Assembly (NCBI GenBank): GCA_949775045.1
Contig: OX459102.1
Location: 3,094,101 to 3,158,100 of the forward strand
Reading direction: 5' to 3'
DNA length: 64,000 nt
Origin: Metridium senile
Taxonomy: Eukaryota > Cnidaria > Anthozoa > Actiniaria > Metridiidae
The position numbers and the translations under genes are program-made. The notes under the pieces are model-generated. The model saw only the letters and a program-made list of their open reading frames with translations, was not told the origin of the DNA and did no database searches. The number at the start of each line of letters is the position of its first letter. Position 1 is the stretch's first letter. This document shows, one piece after another, positions 34,000 through 45,780 of this stretch.

Positions 34000-34965
34000 A
34001 AATGTGTCCACGTAATACTTTCTCACCTTTGAGTCACCATCAGCTCCAACGCCTACAATTATCATGTATTTCTCCCTCCCCACAGCTTAGCCTGGTTGTA
34101 CCAATGTCTCACGCTAGTGTAGTCCTGCCCCTTGTAAACAGAGGAAATGGCCAAAAGAAACGCAGGAACTTTCTCTTGCAGTGGGGTCAACAGGAATGCA
34201 TTTGCTTGTTTAGCCTTTTTTAGGTTTTCGTTATTCACAATATCTTGGGCTGAAGTCACTAGCACTTCGTCATTCGTAGCCAAACCAACAATTCGATTCC
34301 CCCTCACTTTTATTACACGTGTTATTGCAGTGGCGTCTATAGCCAGCAGAAACAAGCCGCTACATCCAATTGATTTGTAAAACAAAGCAGGGCTTTCAAA
34401 TGAAATCTCTTCCAACTTGGTAGATATTACATAGCTGCATCGCGCTGTGCTAAATATTGTGTGAAGTTGTGGGACACCGATTTTCTCAGAAACAAATTTT
34501 GATAGCGCGGGTCCCCCATAATCTAAATTAATCGCGAAAAGCGATTTCGTTTCGTTATTCCAGCGTTTACCCAACTTTCGGCCTCGATTTAGAAGAAAAT
34601 CCTTTAAAATAGAAACTAACGTTTGAGTTTTTCTGTCAAGAGAGGCCATCAAAGCAGCGAGCTTAATAGCTAAATCAGGAACATTGTGAGCGCGAGATAC
34701 TAGTTCGTTTCGTGTCTGTTCTGTGTCTAAAAGTTGGTAAACTGTTAGCTCCTTTTCCCTCAATTTCGAACTCAACTGCTTAACCTTTTCGATGTAGAAA
34801 TCTTTTATAACAGACTGTTCCACCATATCATTAAGCAAATGCTGAATAATGACAGAATTCTTTGTTTTAAGTGTGGATGTTTTTGTCACATCAAGTATTG
34901 TGTTGTAGTAGCTTAAGGCTTTCTTATCCAGCTCTGTGGTTCCTTCTCTCAGCACACAGAGTATT
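34000..34965 (-). pseudogene. Unclassified DDE-type transposase-like gene, 5' cut by hAT
   Basis: A 297-codon minus-strand frame (34062-34955), after which the protein continues in another frame. Visible features: a helical N-terminal half, an Asp in LFLLAIDATAITR, PLQEKVPAFLLAISS and HWYNQAKLWGGR, then after a one-base shift VGVGADGDSKVRKYY (about 34015-34060). The Asp-containing segments AIDATAI and GADGDS look like successive catalytic positions of an RNase H-fold transposase, but I cannot name the family. Coding sequence seems to run on upstream past 34955 and is cut at 34966, where a hAT terminus begins. Confidence 0.55.
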
Positions 34966-35404
34966 CAGGGCCGTAGCAGGGGGAGGAGCACAGGGGGCCC
35001 GGCCCCCAATAATTTTATGATTTTTTTTCTGTTTTTAAAAATTACGTATTTTTTTGTAATGATGTAATATTTTTGATATCAAATATTTTTTATAACATAA
35101 ACCGTGTAAAACTCTCGCTTGATAGCGTATAAAACTTGTTTAAATACAAAAGGTAATATAAAAAGTTGAGACGAATCAATGTCCGAAAAAGGAAAAGAAA
35201 ACTCCATGTCTATTTCGATTAATTTCATTTCGATTCTATACAACTTTATTACAAATACATTAGTTAGATAATCGGGATTTTTATAGTGCTTCTACGGATG
35301 TCTCAAGAACCTTCAAAAAAGAAACAGAAAACGCTCAATTCTTGGATGTTAGATTACGATCCTCGTGCTTTTGATGTAGATGAACAACCAGGAAAAGCCA
35401 AATC

Positions 35405-35482
35405 GAATTACGGTCAAATCTCCCGGTAGTCAAATCGCCCGGTAGTCAAATCGCCCGGGTCACATCGCCCGGACTCAGAAGT
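35405..35482. repeat. MULE left terminal inverted repeat
   Basis: Contains GTCAAATC(T/G)CCCGGTA two to three times, then GGTCACATCGCCCGGACTC. The inverted counterpart is at 40160-40234. The outermost 5-7 bases do not pair. Confidence 0.8.
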
Positions 35483-36124
35483 GCCTCTAAACGTGGAATA
35501 ACCAATATCAAATATATTTTGTAAGGTTTCATAAGTTCATCGAGGTTGAAAACTATATTTTTACGATTTATATCCTCGGCCATATCAAATAGCCGCCATG
35601 TTTGATTTTGCTTGCAAAGCGCGGGGACTGGGGTCTAGTCTTGACGTTGGGGCTTCTACGTTCAATCAAACCGATTGTGTATTTCTTCAAGGTTTTTCAT
35701 TTACAGAATGTTGGAAATATATGATTCAAGAATGCAAAGAACTTATCAAAAAACTGGTAATCAAAGTATTTAATGAAATAATTGAGGAAAATTAATGTCT
35801 GTTTTAAATCTCCAGGTCTGCAGAAATGTTTTTAAAACTATTTTGTGCAAATTTCTACCAATTTGATTACAAATGTTTTCATGGATATGGTAAACATTCT
35901 AAGTGGGATCTACTAGTCAATAAACAACATCAGTATATCAATCTCATTTATTTTATTTTATAAGCTTACACAAATTAATTATTACAAGTATGAAAAGTCA
36001 TGCTATTTACAATAACTTAGTATATTCTATCCTTTAATAAACTTACTATATTCTAGTCCTTATTTACAAAAAGTGTGTAATTATAATTAAAAAATTGCAA
36101 TAATATTATAAGTCTTAACATAGT

Positions 36125-38851
36125 TTAAATATCACGAATTGGGCCATTTAAGTAGGAGCATGCTTTTATGAGCTGACTGGCCGATTTCTTTTTAGAGGCA
36201 TATTCCTCCCAATGGCTGAAGACTTTGGCTTGTAGATTTCTATATTTTTTTCTTTGGCATCTTTTCAACTTTGTTTTACTGACCAGCTTTATGGTCATTT
36301 CAGTCAACTGGCATTCTTTGTGTAGAAATTGGACAAGGAGGTAGAAGGGTAGATGAACCTTTCCACAAGCTCGTCGATTAAGGGCTTTGTGGAACCCTTC
36401 AACATCATTGTTCGTTCTTATGGCTTGTCCATATACACTCCAATCCGCCCAGTTGTCTTTTATGTAGGTAGTCAATGCCTTCACTGGTTCAGTCGTGGCT
36501 TCTGGGAGCAAACTATATTCACGTAAGCAAAAATAACACTATTCAAAGTCATTTGAATATACTTAATTATGCATGCAAGTCATTAACATGTCCCATTAAC
36601 ATGGGAATTAAGTCTAGTATATTTACCACTCCTTGCATAATTTCTATCACTTGGCGGAAAGAAGCAAAGCGGGACCAAAGCTCCCTAACCCACCCACCCT
36701 CCCTAGGCTCACGATCTGTGTTACCACCAACAATTCAACACAAGACGACGACTCTCCGCGTCGCCATCTGGCTCCAGCGGAGGGTTGTGCTCCATAACTT
36801 AATCAATAACAATGACAGCAAGAATAATATAGTACTATTAGCTTATTTAGATTAAAAGTATTCTATTAGCCTAGTGTGACCCGAGAGTCACAGGTGGGTT
36901 TCTGGTGCCCCCTCCAAAATCCTACCAACACTTTCATGCATTCGGATAATACTTTAATTTCAACTTCATTATTAACTTCATACATATACTTATGTTTAAA
37001 GTGAATTATTACGGTTTCTATATAATTACGTTTCGATAGGATTATTGATATATAATAACTTATTAATGTACTTGTTATACTATAACTAAATCTCAATATA
37101 ATAATTGATATATAGTACCTTATCAATGAAATTATTACTCTATAACTAAGTTTCAATATAATTATGATGTATAGTAACTTATAAGATATTTTTGTACAAT
37201 GTTTTTTTGTTCTTCGAGTATTACAAGGATAATTGTCAATAAAGTGCACAGTTCTTTTTACGCCAATACTTATCGTTTCCCAAGCTGTTGACCTCAGGGT
37301 TTCTTTCAATATTTCCAGCTCGGTGACTTTATGGTCGATTTCTGCAAGCTACTTCAGTTACTTCAGTTACTTCAGTATTCTTCTTATAAATTAACCAGAG
37401 GATGAATTCCTTTGACTGTATGTCGGTGTAGATAATTGGAATGAGTTTCCAAATCGGAGTGTTTTTAAGGCCACTGAAGACTCTCTCTTCATGTGACTCT
37501 GTTTATACTGAGAAGACTCTCTCTTCTTTTACATCTGGTATAATCATCGAAGACTCTCTCTTCTTTTACATCTGGATTGGAAGACTTTAGTAAACTGACC
37601 AGTACTGAAAAAGACTTGAAATCACTGCGGATTGATTAGCTTAATCATCATCCAACTAACTGTCGATCACTGAATGTTTCTGGCGTTGGCGTATTTAACG
37701 ATTTTACATAAGAATTTGAATTACAATGTGGTTACATAATCTAACAATACGGGTTACATCACTCTACAATATAACTAAGAAACGGATTGTTCTAATATAA
37801 ACAAAAAATGGAACAATATGTAAATTTAACTAATACTAAATTACGACTATTGTCACACCTAGGTTGCACTTTTACTGTCATTTTATTATAGACCGTTCTT
37901 AAAACTCCAGTACAGGTGGGCTTAGCCTCGTTCAGTATTGCATTTCATTGTAATTAATTACCTTGTGGAATTTCTCTGTCTGGCAGGAAGGGTAGTCCCA
38001 ACAGCCTTCTAACGTACCGATATGTACCATTGTCATCTTGATAAGCCCTTGCAAGTCCTAGTTCCTGCACCTTAAAATAAGCAAAAAGGCCATAATGAGA
38101 TGAAATCTTGTAACATTAAATAAAATGTGAAATGAATATACTGTATACAGCTATTTCAAAAAGGTTGAATACTGCATATTGAATACTGCATTGTGGGTCT
38201 TGTTGAAATATATATTAGATATTTACTTGCCACAAGAAAAGCAGAGTATTATTTATTGAGAAACAAATAAATTCATTGTAGGACATTTGACAACTGAAAC
38301 TTTTTCTTTTCACTTTTTTCATACTGGCAACAAACACATAAATTATGTTAATAATAATTTGAGTTAGACAATGAGATATAAACTTACCACTTTCAATAAT
38401 TGCTGTACTTTCAGTTTCATTTGGTGTTGAAATCAAGAGCTGGGTGTTAATTTCAGAGACCTTCAATAATATTACAAACATAAAAATTTAATAACATGAA
38501 TACATAGTGATATCCTCAATCAAATTGATAATGTAATTATTTTGTCTATCATATTAATTTAGTGATTTTATTTGGATTCAACATGCTCTCGCTCTAACAT
38601 TTATAATAATTGGCTAGATTTATTAGTAACCAACTAATCAATCTAATAATCTGTAAATCTAAATTATCACATTACATACCTTACAAGCATTGCATTGAAA
38701 TACACTTTCTGCATCTGTCTCCAAAGCCTTTTTGTATGCTTCCTTTGAGATGTCAGTTTGGCATCGAAGATGTTGCCATCCCCCACACCCATCACACTCA
38801 AGTGCCAGATGACACCATGGCACATTTTTCAAACATTTAACAGCAGATTCC
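36125..38851 (-). pseudogene. MULE transposase gene, core deleted
   Basis: Minus-strand exons: 38680-38851 with ATG at 38851 (MESAVKCLKN, then a PHD-like zinc-binding segment ECDGCGGWQHLRC and FQCNACK); ~38388-38463; 37962-38070 (QELGLARAYQ, RYVRRLLGLPFLPDRE); and 36125-36511 (YGQAIRTNNDVEGFHKALNR, LPFYLLVQFLHKE), which is the C-terminal part of MULE transposases. The catalytic core expected between 36511 and 37962 was not seen. That gap contains AT-rich sequence and a short direct repeat, GAAGACTCTCTCTTC, three times near 37490-37570. Confidence 0.72.
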
Positions 38852-38960
38852 ATGATGACTGATAATTGACTTGATAATTGATAATTGACTTGAAGTTGTA
38901 GCTCTTTCTGTATACTCAATGAGACTGATAAGGTTACTGTTCATGTTTACTTTTTTAACA

Positions 38961-39191
38961 ATAAAAAGGGAATAATAGAAGTAATTTGCATATTATTTCC
39001 ACCAATCATATAACAGAGTATCATGACTCAGATTTCAATAAAAAGGGAATAATAGAAGTAATTTGCATATTATTTCCACCAATCATATAACATAGTATCA
39101 TGACTTAGATTTCAATAAAAAGGGAATAATAGAAGTAATTTGCATATTATTTCCACCAATCAGATAACAGAGTATCATGACTCAGATTCTG
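38961..39191. repeat. Three tandem 77-bp units
   Basis: The unit beginning ATAAAAAGGGAATAATAGAA occurs at 38961, 39038 and 39115 with only a few differences. Non-coding, inside the MULE upstream of its gene. Confidence 0.92.
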
Positions 39192-40159
39192 TAAAACATG
39201 ACTGTTGTTCATATTAAAAGTAAATTCTAAATCAAAACTTTTATCTTCAGAACCGATGTTTTCTTCCTGACGCTCAAGTGAGAGAGGTTTGATAAATGTT
39301 TTTCATTCTCATCAGATATATAATACTAAATATACCTAAATACATCGCTTTACATTCAGAATATATTTATTAAACTTAATTATCAAACATCCCTTACTTG
39401 AGCGTCAGAAGTCGATTTAGAGTTCCATGTTGCTGCCAATAAGCACCATAATGTTTACTAAAACAAATTATTTTCAGATCATAAACTGAGTTTCATTCTC
39501 ATCAGATGCTAAATATAACTAAATACATCGCTTTATGTTCAAACAGTATTTGTAAAACTTTTTTGTTAAAAATTGGATGTAATGGAGCTGCTAAATTAAT
39601 GATTATCTCGTCTCAAGTCTCTTGTTGTTGTTACTTGACAGGCGTTGCTATGGGAATCTAAAAGAGTTGGGAAACTTACATGATAACATGATGGATTGAT
39701 GATAAAGTACTAGGAAATAAAAACACCAGCACATCTTGAATTATATATTTGTTTATTTCATTTCTGACTTACATATTACAATCACATTGCAACTTGTAAA
39801 ATATCTATACTGAATTTTATCGCTCGCTGATATCAAACAGCGTCCTTTACTCGATCAAAACGCTTTTCGACACAAACTACTTTTTGTTGGTAGCTGTGTT
39901 ATTGTGTTTTAAAAATATAACGTTGTAGTGACTTTGAAATTATTACTTTTTAGGATCACATTAAATTAACTTCAAGTGTGTTCTATTTATTCTTTGGAGC
40001 ACGATCGTAAAGATCAGACTAGATCGACACTTTGTACGCGGCACTTCGATGCAACTATCATTAGATCACAGACTTTCTTTTAATGAATTATTGAATATAA
40101 ATATTTACTTCGATAAGCTTTAAATAATATAATATAATATAACATAAGACACTTTGCAG

Positions 40160-40234
40160 ACACCGGGCGATGTGACTTCTGAGTCCGGGCGATGTGACCC
40201 GGGCGATCTGACTACCGGGCGATTTGACCAGACT
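40160..40234. repeat. MULE right terminal inverted repeat
   Basis: Inverted counterpart of 35405-35482, ending GGGCGATTTGACCAGACT just before the second GCCAAATC. Confidence 0.8.
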
Positions 40235-40545
40235 GCCAAATCAGATGAATCTCCCGTTATTACCGTAGAACCAGACGCCGAATTCGACGTGGAATTCAAA
40301 ATGAGTGTACCAGTTAAACCAAATCAGTCATTTTGGTTTAGTTTTCCCTCGGTCTTTTGAAGTTAAAAAAGCCGAAGAAGCAATCGTTTCAACCGCCATG
40401 GTTTGAGCGTTATACTTGGATCCATTATGACGAGGAAAACGATGTTGCGTATTGTCACACATGTCAAAAGGCAATTCAAAACAATCTTCTCTCCTCTTCA
40501 AAGGCAGATTATACATTCACTCATGGGGGGGTAAGGGTTTTATAA

Positions 40546-41116
40546 CTGGGAACATGCTACAAACTCAGGAAAAGGATTTATAACTGAAATGGTCACATTT
40601 ATATTTGTGAAAAAGATATGATTTTATCACTGAATATAAAGCGTTTATGCAAAGCGAATAAAAGGAAACTACGACAATTACGTTTTTTGTTAAAATAATT
40701 GTTATACTTACTTGTAGTACTTGGCGAATTTAAAGCACTCTTGGTCTAACTTGTTGTAATACTGAATTCTGAAATCTCGACATAAGACTGCGATAAGTCG
40801 CTTTAGTGCTCTATTTTCGTCTTTAATGTGTTCTATGAAACCATTATGTATGAATAAATGTAACTATAGATTGCGATAAGTCGCTTTAGTGCATTTTTTT
40901 TGTTTTTATATGATCCATCCTGAAACGCTTTTAGCTCTGCAGCTAAAAGTATGCTGTCTCTTGCGTCGGCATAGGTCGCTTCTAAGAGAGAAAGATTCGG
41001 CATGAACGACTTCCGCTTGGTTCATCCGCGGACTTGAATACGGAGCAAACGCTTTAAAAATGAAGGCACGTCTTGAGTCCCACCAAAGGAGCCAGTTGCG
41101 TGGGAACCTATTTTTT
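40546..41116. other. Non-coding stretch
   Basis: No gene seen. GCGATAAGTCGCTTTAGTGC occurs twice as a direct repeat (about 40791 and 40871), embedded in longer similar sequence. Confidence 0.5.
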
Positions 41117-41700
41117 TTAATCTTTATCTATAAAGGATTCCAATTGTTCTTTGGCTTTGATATATGCATCTTCTATGGTGGAATTGAGGAGCCGATCACA
41201 CAGTTCCCGGTATCTGTCCGACTTTTCGTCTCCCAGTTTGGATGCCATTCTATTGACACTTTGTTTGTAATGGAATTCACAGATTTTAATTTTTGTCAAT
41301 GCCCTTTCTCCAAAGACAGCTTTTAGTCCATTCATGTTTGCGCCTGCCATATCGGTGCACCATCCAAGGGGGTTAAAACACTCCTTATTGTCAACTTTTT
41401 TAATACATTCAGAGAAAAGTGTCCAAAATAGTTCGATGTTCATAGAGTCCTCCTTTTCTATCTCTATTACTGCTAACGGAATTTGTTTTTTTTGAGTAGT
41501 GGGTGAGTGCTGGCTGTCAGGGTAACAAAATTCCTGCACCTTTTTACCTTCCCATCAAAAAAGCAGTACTCTTCTTTCATGAAATGCTGTCCATTTTCTT
41601 TCATATCGATGGCAATTTTTATTCTCTCCTTGCTTGTTTTAAAAAACAAACGAAGGAAGGTCGGGGTTTCCACTTCTGTCATTAACCTTATAAACAAGCA
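41117..41700 (-). pseudogene. Transposase fragment, frameshifted
   Basis: Minus strand: MTEVETPTFLRLFFKTSKER, KENGQHFMKEEYCFFDGKVK, then after a frameshift near 41540 KKQIPLAVIEIEKEDS, LFWTLFSECIKK, LGWCTDMAGANMNGLKAVF, CEFHYKQSVNRMASKL. The Asp in CTDMAGAN and the spacing of CEFHYKQSV look like the core of a MULE-like transposase common in cnidarian repeats. It starts and stops abruptly and has at least one shift. Confidence 0.65.
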
Positions 41701-41754
41701 GGGGGTCTTTTTCTGCCGGAAAAGGGCAGGGGTGCTCGTGGGAAATTTAAACAA

Positions 41755-42331
41755 TGACCCCTAAAAGATACCTGAGCCTTACAAAGGTGGGCGTGGCAAC
41801 AAGATATTTTTATCTAATATCTTATAACTTATCTTTAAAAAGATACCAGCGTTGACTTCGGTGGCCCGAAAAGCTTTTAGACACCCTAAACGATACCAAA
41901 CCTCTGATTTTGACCCCTAAAAGATACGACAAGCACCCCCGCCCTAAATAAGGGAGTCCCCTCCCCCGGGGTGTTATGTCTGTAGTGAAATGACATTCCA
42001 AAGTAACTTTTAATGGCCCCCCTTTTCTCCCACTTTATATATTAAAACAGTATTAAATAAATATATGTGTGTGTATAATTATAAATATTTACTGTTACAG
42101 TTGACTGTAATCAATCAAATCAATTATAGTAACAATAAATTTGGATCAATGCATTTATTTACTGAAATAATATTTATCTAGACCTAGAACTGATTTTGTC
42201 CATTGCCTCTGTTAACAACCAGAATGGAATTATCAATGTATAATTATCAATGTTTACTATAGTAAGTTTATCAATAAAATCATCTATAATACGAACAATA
42301 ACTGGGTATCATTAAACATGTTTCTGAAAGC
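41755..42331. other. Non-coding stretch
   Basis: AT-rich, no gene seen. ACCCCTAAAAGATAC occurs twice (about 41756 and 41910) as a direct repeat with a related GATACC copy between. Confidence 0.5.
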
Positions 42332-43595
42332 CTATATATCTTGACCTACAGTATCTAACGTAGCAAGGTTCAACATCTTGCAGTACTTGTTACAACTGTG
42401 GTTACAACTGAACATGGTAATTGCCTCTATTGATAAGTTTCCACAACAAAACAGAATGGAGTCATCTTCAGTTAGTTTTGTGCTGGCAATTTCAGGGTCA
42501 CAAAGGAAGTAATTGACACCTTGTATGTCTGTTACCATTACTTGTCTATTCGACTTCTCATGAAGTGAAATGTACAAAGCTCTCAGCTTTCAGGCTTATT
42601 TCCGTGTTGTTATCAACACAGATTTCTCCAGTATTGTTGATGTATTTGTCAAATTTGCCTTCTAAGTAAGACTCAATGGTAACAAACTCTCCATTCAATG
42701 AGGCAAAATAGACTTTCTCATAGGTGAAGGTCTGTCCAAATTCAAATGTAGAAACATCTAGCTCCATGCTCTGTGCAAAGTTTCTTGCCAGGGCATTCAT
42801 TTGTACAGACTTCCTTGTGTGTTCTCCGATCGTTCCAAACAATGTCTCAATCTCTTGTATCTTACATTTCTTATATTTCTTAAGAACATAATGGCCTTTA
42901 TTTAAGCCACTGATGGCCTTGGCCATAAAGACCTCTCTAAAGGCACCACTAGCAAAAGACTTGCGTTTTAAAGAGAAAGTAGCCTGGGTTGGTTCAAGCC
43001 ATTTCATTCCACTAACGGAAAACTCCTCGAGGCTCACAGTCACGATGTCCACCTCGGGGAGAATAAGCTTCCCAAGCTTCAGCATTTGACTCAATGGCAC
43101 AGAAGCTGCTTGCGTCGAAATCTTGCCAGGAGAGTTCGACGGCACTGACTTTACTGCCATCATCACCGATGGTACATTGGCGAGTGGCCGTGTCGAGTAA
43201 TGGCTGTCTGTATTGCTCAGCTTTCGCTGACTCTTTGCCAGGTTTGCATCTGCATCAATAAATCGAACGTGGATAACTTTCCAGTTTGGGATTTGGCTTT
43301 CGTTGACATACGATGGACCACGTTCGCCAGCCAAGATATCGCACTCCAAGTCTGTGCCGAAATGGAGCCTGCAAGCCTCCTTTATGTTGTCTAGTGTTGG
43401 TTCGCTTTGGATGGAGACAAGGGCTAGAGGACCAATTCTTGAGTACTTTTGGCATTTGCCCTCCACAGCTGACGAAAGACGCTGAACTGTTAAAGTACTG
43501 CCACTCGGTCCCGCCGTGTCTTGGCCTTTACGGCCCATTCTCTTCTTCGCCACCTTCTCCTTATAGTTATCCCACTTCTGATTTCTTTTAGACAT
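42332..43595 (-). pseudogene. Alpha-kinase domain protein, one frameshift
   Basis: ATG at 43595 opens MSKRNQKWDNYKEKVAKKR, a Lys-rich start. An unassigned domain follows (PTLDNIKEACRLHFGTDLEC, ILAGERGPSYVNES, NWKVIHVRFID), then an atypical alpha-kinase catalytic domain. This has SFASGAFREVFMAK (glycine-rich loop), GHYVLKKYKK (Lys), EHTRKSVQMNALARNF, TIESYLEGKFDKYINNTGE, DIQGVNYFLCDPEIAS and a zinc-binding CNHSCNKYCKMLNL. A one-base shift near 42565, inside AESFVHFT, separates the last ~75 residues, which end at 42332. Alpha-kinases phosphorylate Ser/Thr in helical contexts. The setting suggests capture by, or expansion with, mobile elements. If the shift is a sequence error the gene could be functional. 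Confidence 0.82.
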
Positions 43596-45780
43596 GATAT
43601 ATTTCAAGAAAATATTTATTAGCTTCAAGAAACTTCAATCTACAACTGCGAACTGTCACACAAACACGTGTGAAAATCAACAAACGGCCGAAATGCATTA
43701 TGGTCTATGGCGTTGCTGGGCCGGTTAAAGTTTTTTATTTATTTTTTAATTATTTTTTTTTGTATCCTTTTTTTATTTTATATTATTATATAATTTTTTT
43801 TTAAGATTATAATTATTCTTATAAAAATATTTTCTCAAAAAAAGAAAAAGAAAAAAAATTTGATATAAATAAATCGAAAATATCAAATATTGCTATGGCG
43901 TTAATGGGCCACCATAGCCATCTGTTCATCTCTTGTCAGAAGAATTGGCACTTTTCTGCCTCGTTTACCAGGTACTTCAATTAATTCTAGCCTGTTGTTC
44001 ATAAGCGTAAAATTATTACCTACTATAGATAATATAACTATGATCACTGACAAATGTAAAAAAAGTATAAGTCCAAAAGTTCCTACTACTTTGCCATCAT
44101 TTCTGCATTATGTCAATCAGCACATACATATGTTCAAAACCGTGTCCAGTTTTTTCGATAAAATGCTTTGTTCTTAAATAAATGTGTTTCAAAGTCGACT
44201 CATTGTTAAAACTTCAAGTTAAATAACAAAATGGGCCATAACTCTAAAACTAAGCATTTTATCAAAAAAACTGGACACGTAAAGACTAATATGTGTTGAT
44301 TGACATAACGAAGAAATGACGGCAAAGCAGTATGAACTTTTTGACTTATCCTTTTTAAACAACTCGCATTGAAGGCGGTTAATTTTGAGCTTTTTCGAAA
44401 AGCATATCTTACAGAAAATTGTTGTATACAACAAAACATACACAGTCTTATTCTCTGTTATATAAGCTTTAAAATGATATATAATATGTCTATTATTATT
44501 GTAAAATGACGCGGTAAACACACTTTTAACTGAGAGCATGTGAAAGCACACCGCGAACGTGGTCCGTAACCTTAATGGTGATCCTTTTTTTAATGAGAAT
44601 TCCAAGTTAATTTTAAGTGAGTGTTTTGTAATATGTATTATTATATGGCATCAAAATTCTGTGTGCTCTGATTGGCTGCTGACAGATAATGACCGGTCAA
44701 GATTGTTTTGTAATGACATTATTTTTCAAGCGTGAACGACAGTCACTGTTTTCAGTTTGTAATAGGAGAAAAATGCAACAAAAACAACGCAAAAAGTAGA
44801 TATCTTTCAAATAAAAAACTTAAATGAAGATATTTCTAAAAAAGACAAAGAGAGCCGAAGACAAATTCTGAAGCAATCTAGATATTATTAGCCATAGAAC
44901 AACTCAAAACACAACAAAATATGTTTTTCTGTTTTGCTGAATGCAAAATATTACTTCAGAAAAGCTTTTCAAAAACCAGCAAACTACTCTACTACATTCT
45001 CTTCAAAACTGGGAAAAATGACAGTGCGCACGTCTGGAAATTAAAAGCAGCTTCCGGTACAGAAAGTAAAACCTTTTTTCTCGCGACTAAAATTATCAAT
45101 TGCCATTACAGGAAAATCTCAGACCTCGGTCTTGTTTGTAAGGACCTCTTTGCACCCAGTCCGTACTGCAAATACATCAGTCTGAGATTTCTCTGTAATG
45201 ACTTCACTCCCGGTTAATAAGCAGTATGTATACAGTGAAAAATTAGGATAATGAATACAATATTATTTTGTCCCACTACTGTAGTTTCGTACCGCAAAAA
45301 ATGAGCAGCAATCATCAGATAAATTGCCTACTGTTACATTCAAAACATCCATAATTTTTGCAATTGTTGACTGCCAGCACATAATGAAAGATATCACAGG
45401 TATAATGATTTTACTACAATGATGGGTGTAATTACTATAAAATTATTCTAGTTTGAAATGAGGGACTAGATCATAAAATAAGCAGTGAAATTTTGCTATT
45501 TTTCTTGATACTATGCATCCCAGTAGACCGTGACAACCTCGAAATTTTATTGCAACCCGTCGATACGAAAAATTGATCACGCGATGGACTTTTTATGTAC
45601 CACGTGATGATATTCTTCTGTACCACGTGAACAACATTTTTCGTTTGGCGCGGGTTCACATACGATCTTCGATCGAATCATAGTGATCGAATCTTCCAAC
45701 GGCTTCATTTATACTAGTACTTGAAATACTACTTTTGTTTGGCGTGTATACGTTGAAGGCAAAGATTGTCCGGTACAAAA
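43596..45780. other. Non-coding stretch with inverted repeats
   Basis: AT-rich 43720-43880. An imperfect inverted repeat lies at 44058-44357. A shorter one has arms GCCATTACAGGAAAATCTCA near 45103 and its inverted relative near 45180-45200. No gene was recognised. Confidence 0.5.
44058..44357. repeat. Imperfect inverted repeat, ~120-bp arms
   Basis: 44058-44175 and 44242-44357 are inverted copies. Shared blocks include CTACTTTGCCATCATTTCTG, ATGTCAATCA and TGTCCAGTTTTTT. The arms are diverged, so this is an old foldback or MITE. Confidence 0.7.

Larger units (their letters stand above)
35405..40234 (-). mobile_element. Mutator-like element (MULE), 4,830 bp
   Basis: Flanked by the 8-bp duplication GCCAAATC (35397-35404 and 40235-40242) and confirmed because its removal restores the hAT reading frame. 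Both ends carry an imperfect inverted repeat of ~70-80 bp built from units such as GTCAAATCGCCCGG and GGTCACATCGCCCGG. The internal gene has MULE motifs. Its central catalytic part seems deleted, so this copy is probably non-autonomous. Confidence 0.85.
35298..40531 (+). pseudogene. hAT transposase N-terminus, split and frameshifted
   Basis: Reads MSQEPSKKKQKTLNSWM and ends at codon 35 of the first piece. After the MULE and one copy of its 8-bp duplication it resumes with DESPVITVEPDAEF and reaches a stop at 40360. In a shifted frame it continues as a TTF-type zinc finger (PPWFERYTWIHYDEENDVAY, CHTCQK) until about 40531. This is the N-terminus of ZMYM-like hAT transposases; the RNase H core is absent. 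Confidence 0.8.
34966..40545 (+). mobile_element. hAT transposon 5' portion, interrupted by a MULE
   Basis: Starts CAGGGCCGTAGCAGG at 34966, a typical hAT terminus, preceded by AGAGTATT, the probable 8-bp target sequence. The coding start of a TTF/BED-finger hAT transposase follows at 35298. The coding exon is interrupted at 35405-40234 by the MULE and resumes to about 40531. No matching 3' terminus was found further right, so the rest is missing or diverged. Confidence 0.7.

Noticed and set aside
36866..37309. 147-codon minus-strand frame with Ile/Tyr repeats
   Set aside because: AT-rich tandem-like sequence; no motif and no fit to the flanking MULE exons.
37480..37575. Possible CRISPR-like array (GAAGACTCTCTCTTC three times)
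   Set aside because: Only three short, unevenly spaced units in a eukaryotic transposon; no CRISPR context.
43690..43920. Two CTATGGCGTT-containing copies, one followed by CCATAG, as another TATGG-ended element
   Set aside because: The copies are mainly direct rather than inverted, and the flanking six bases do not match.
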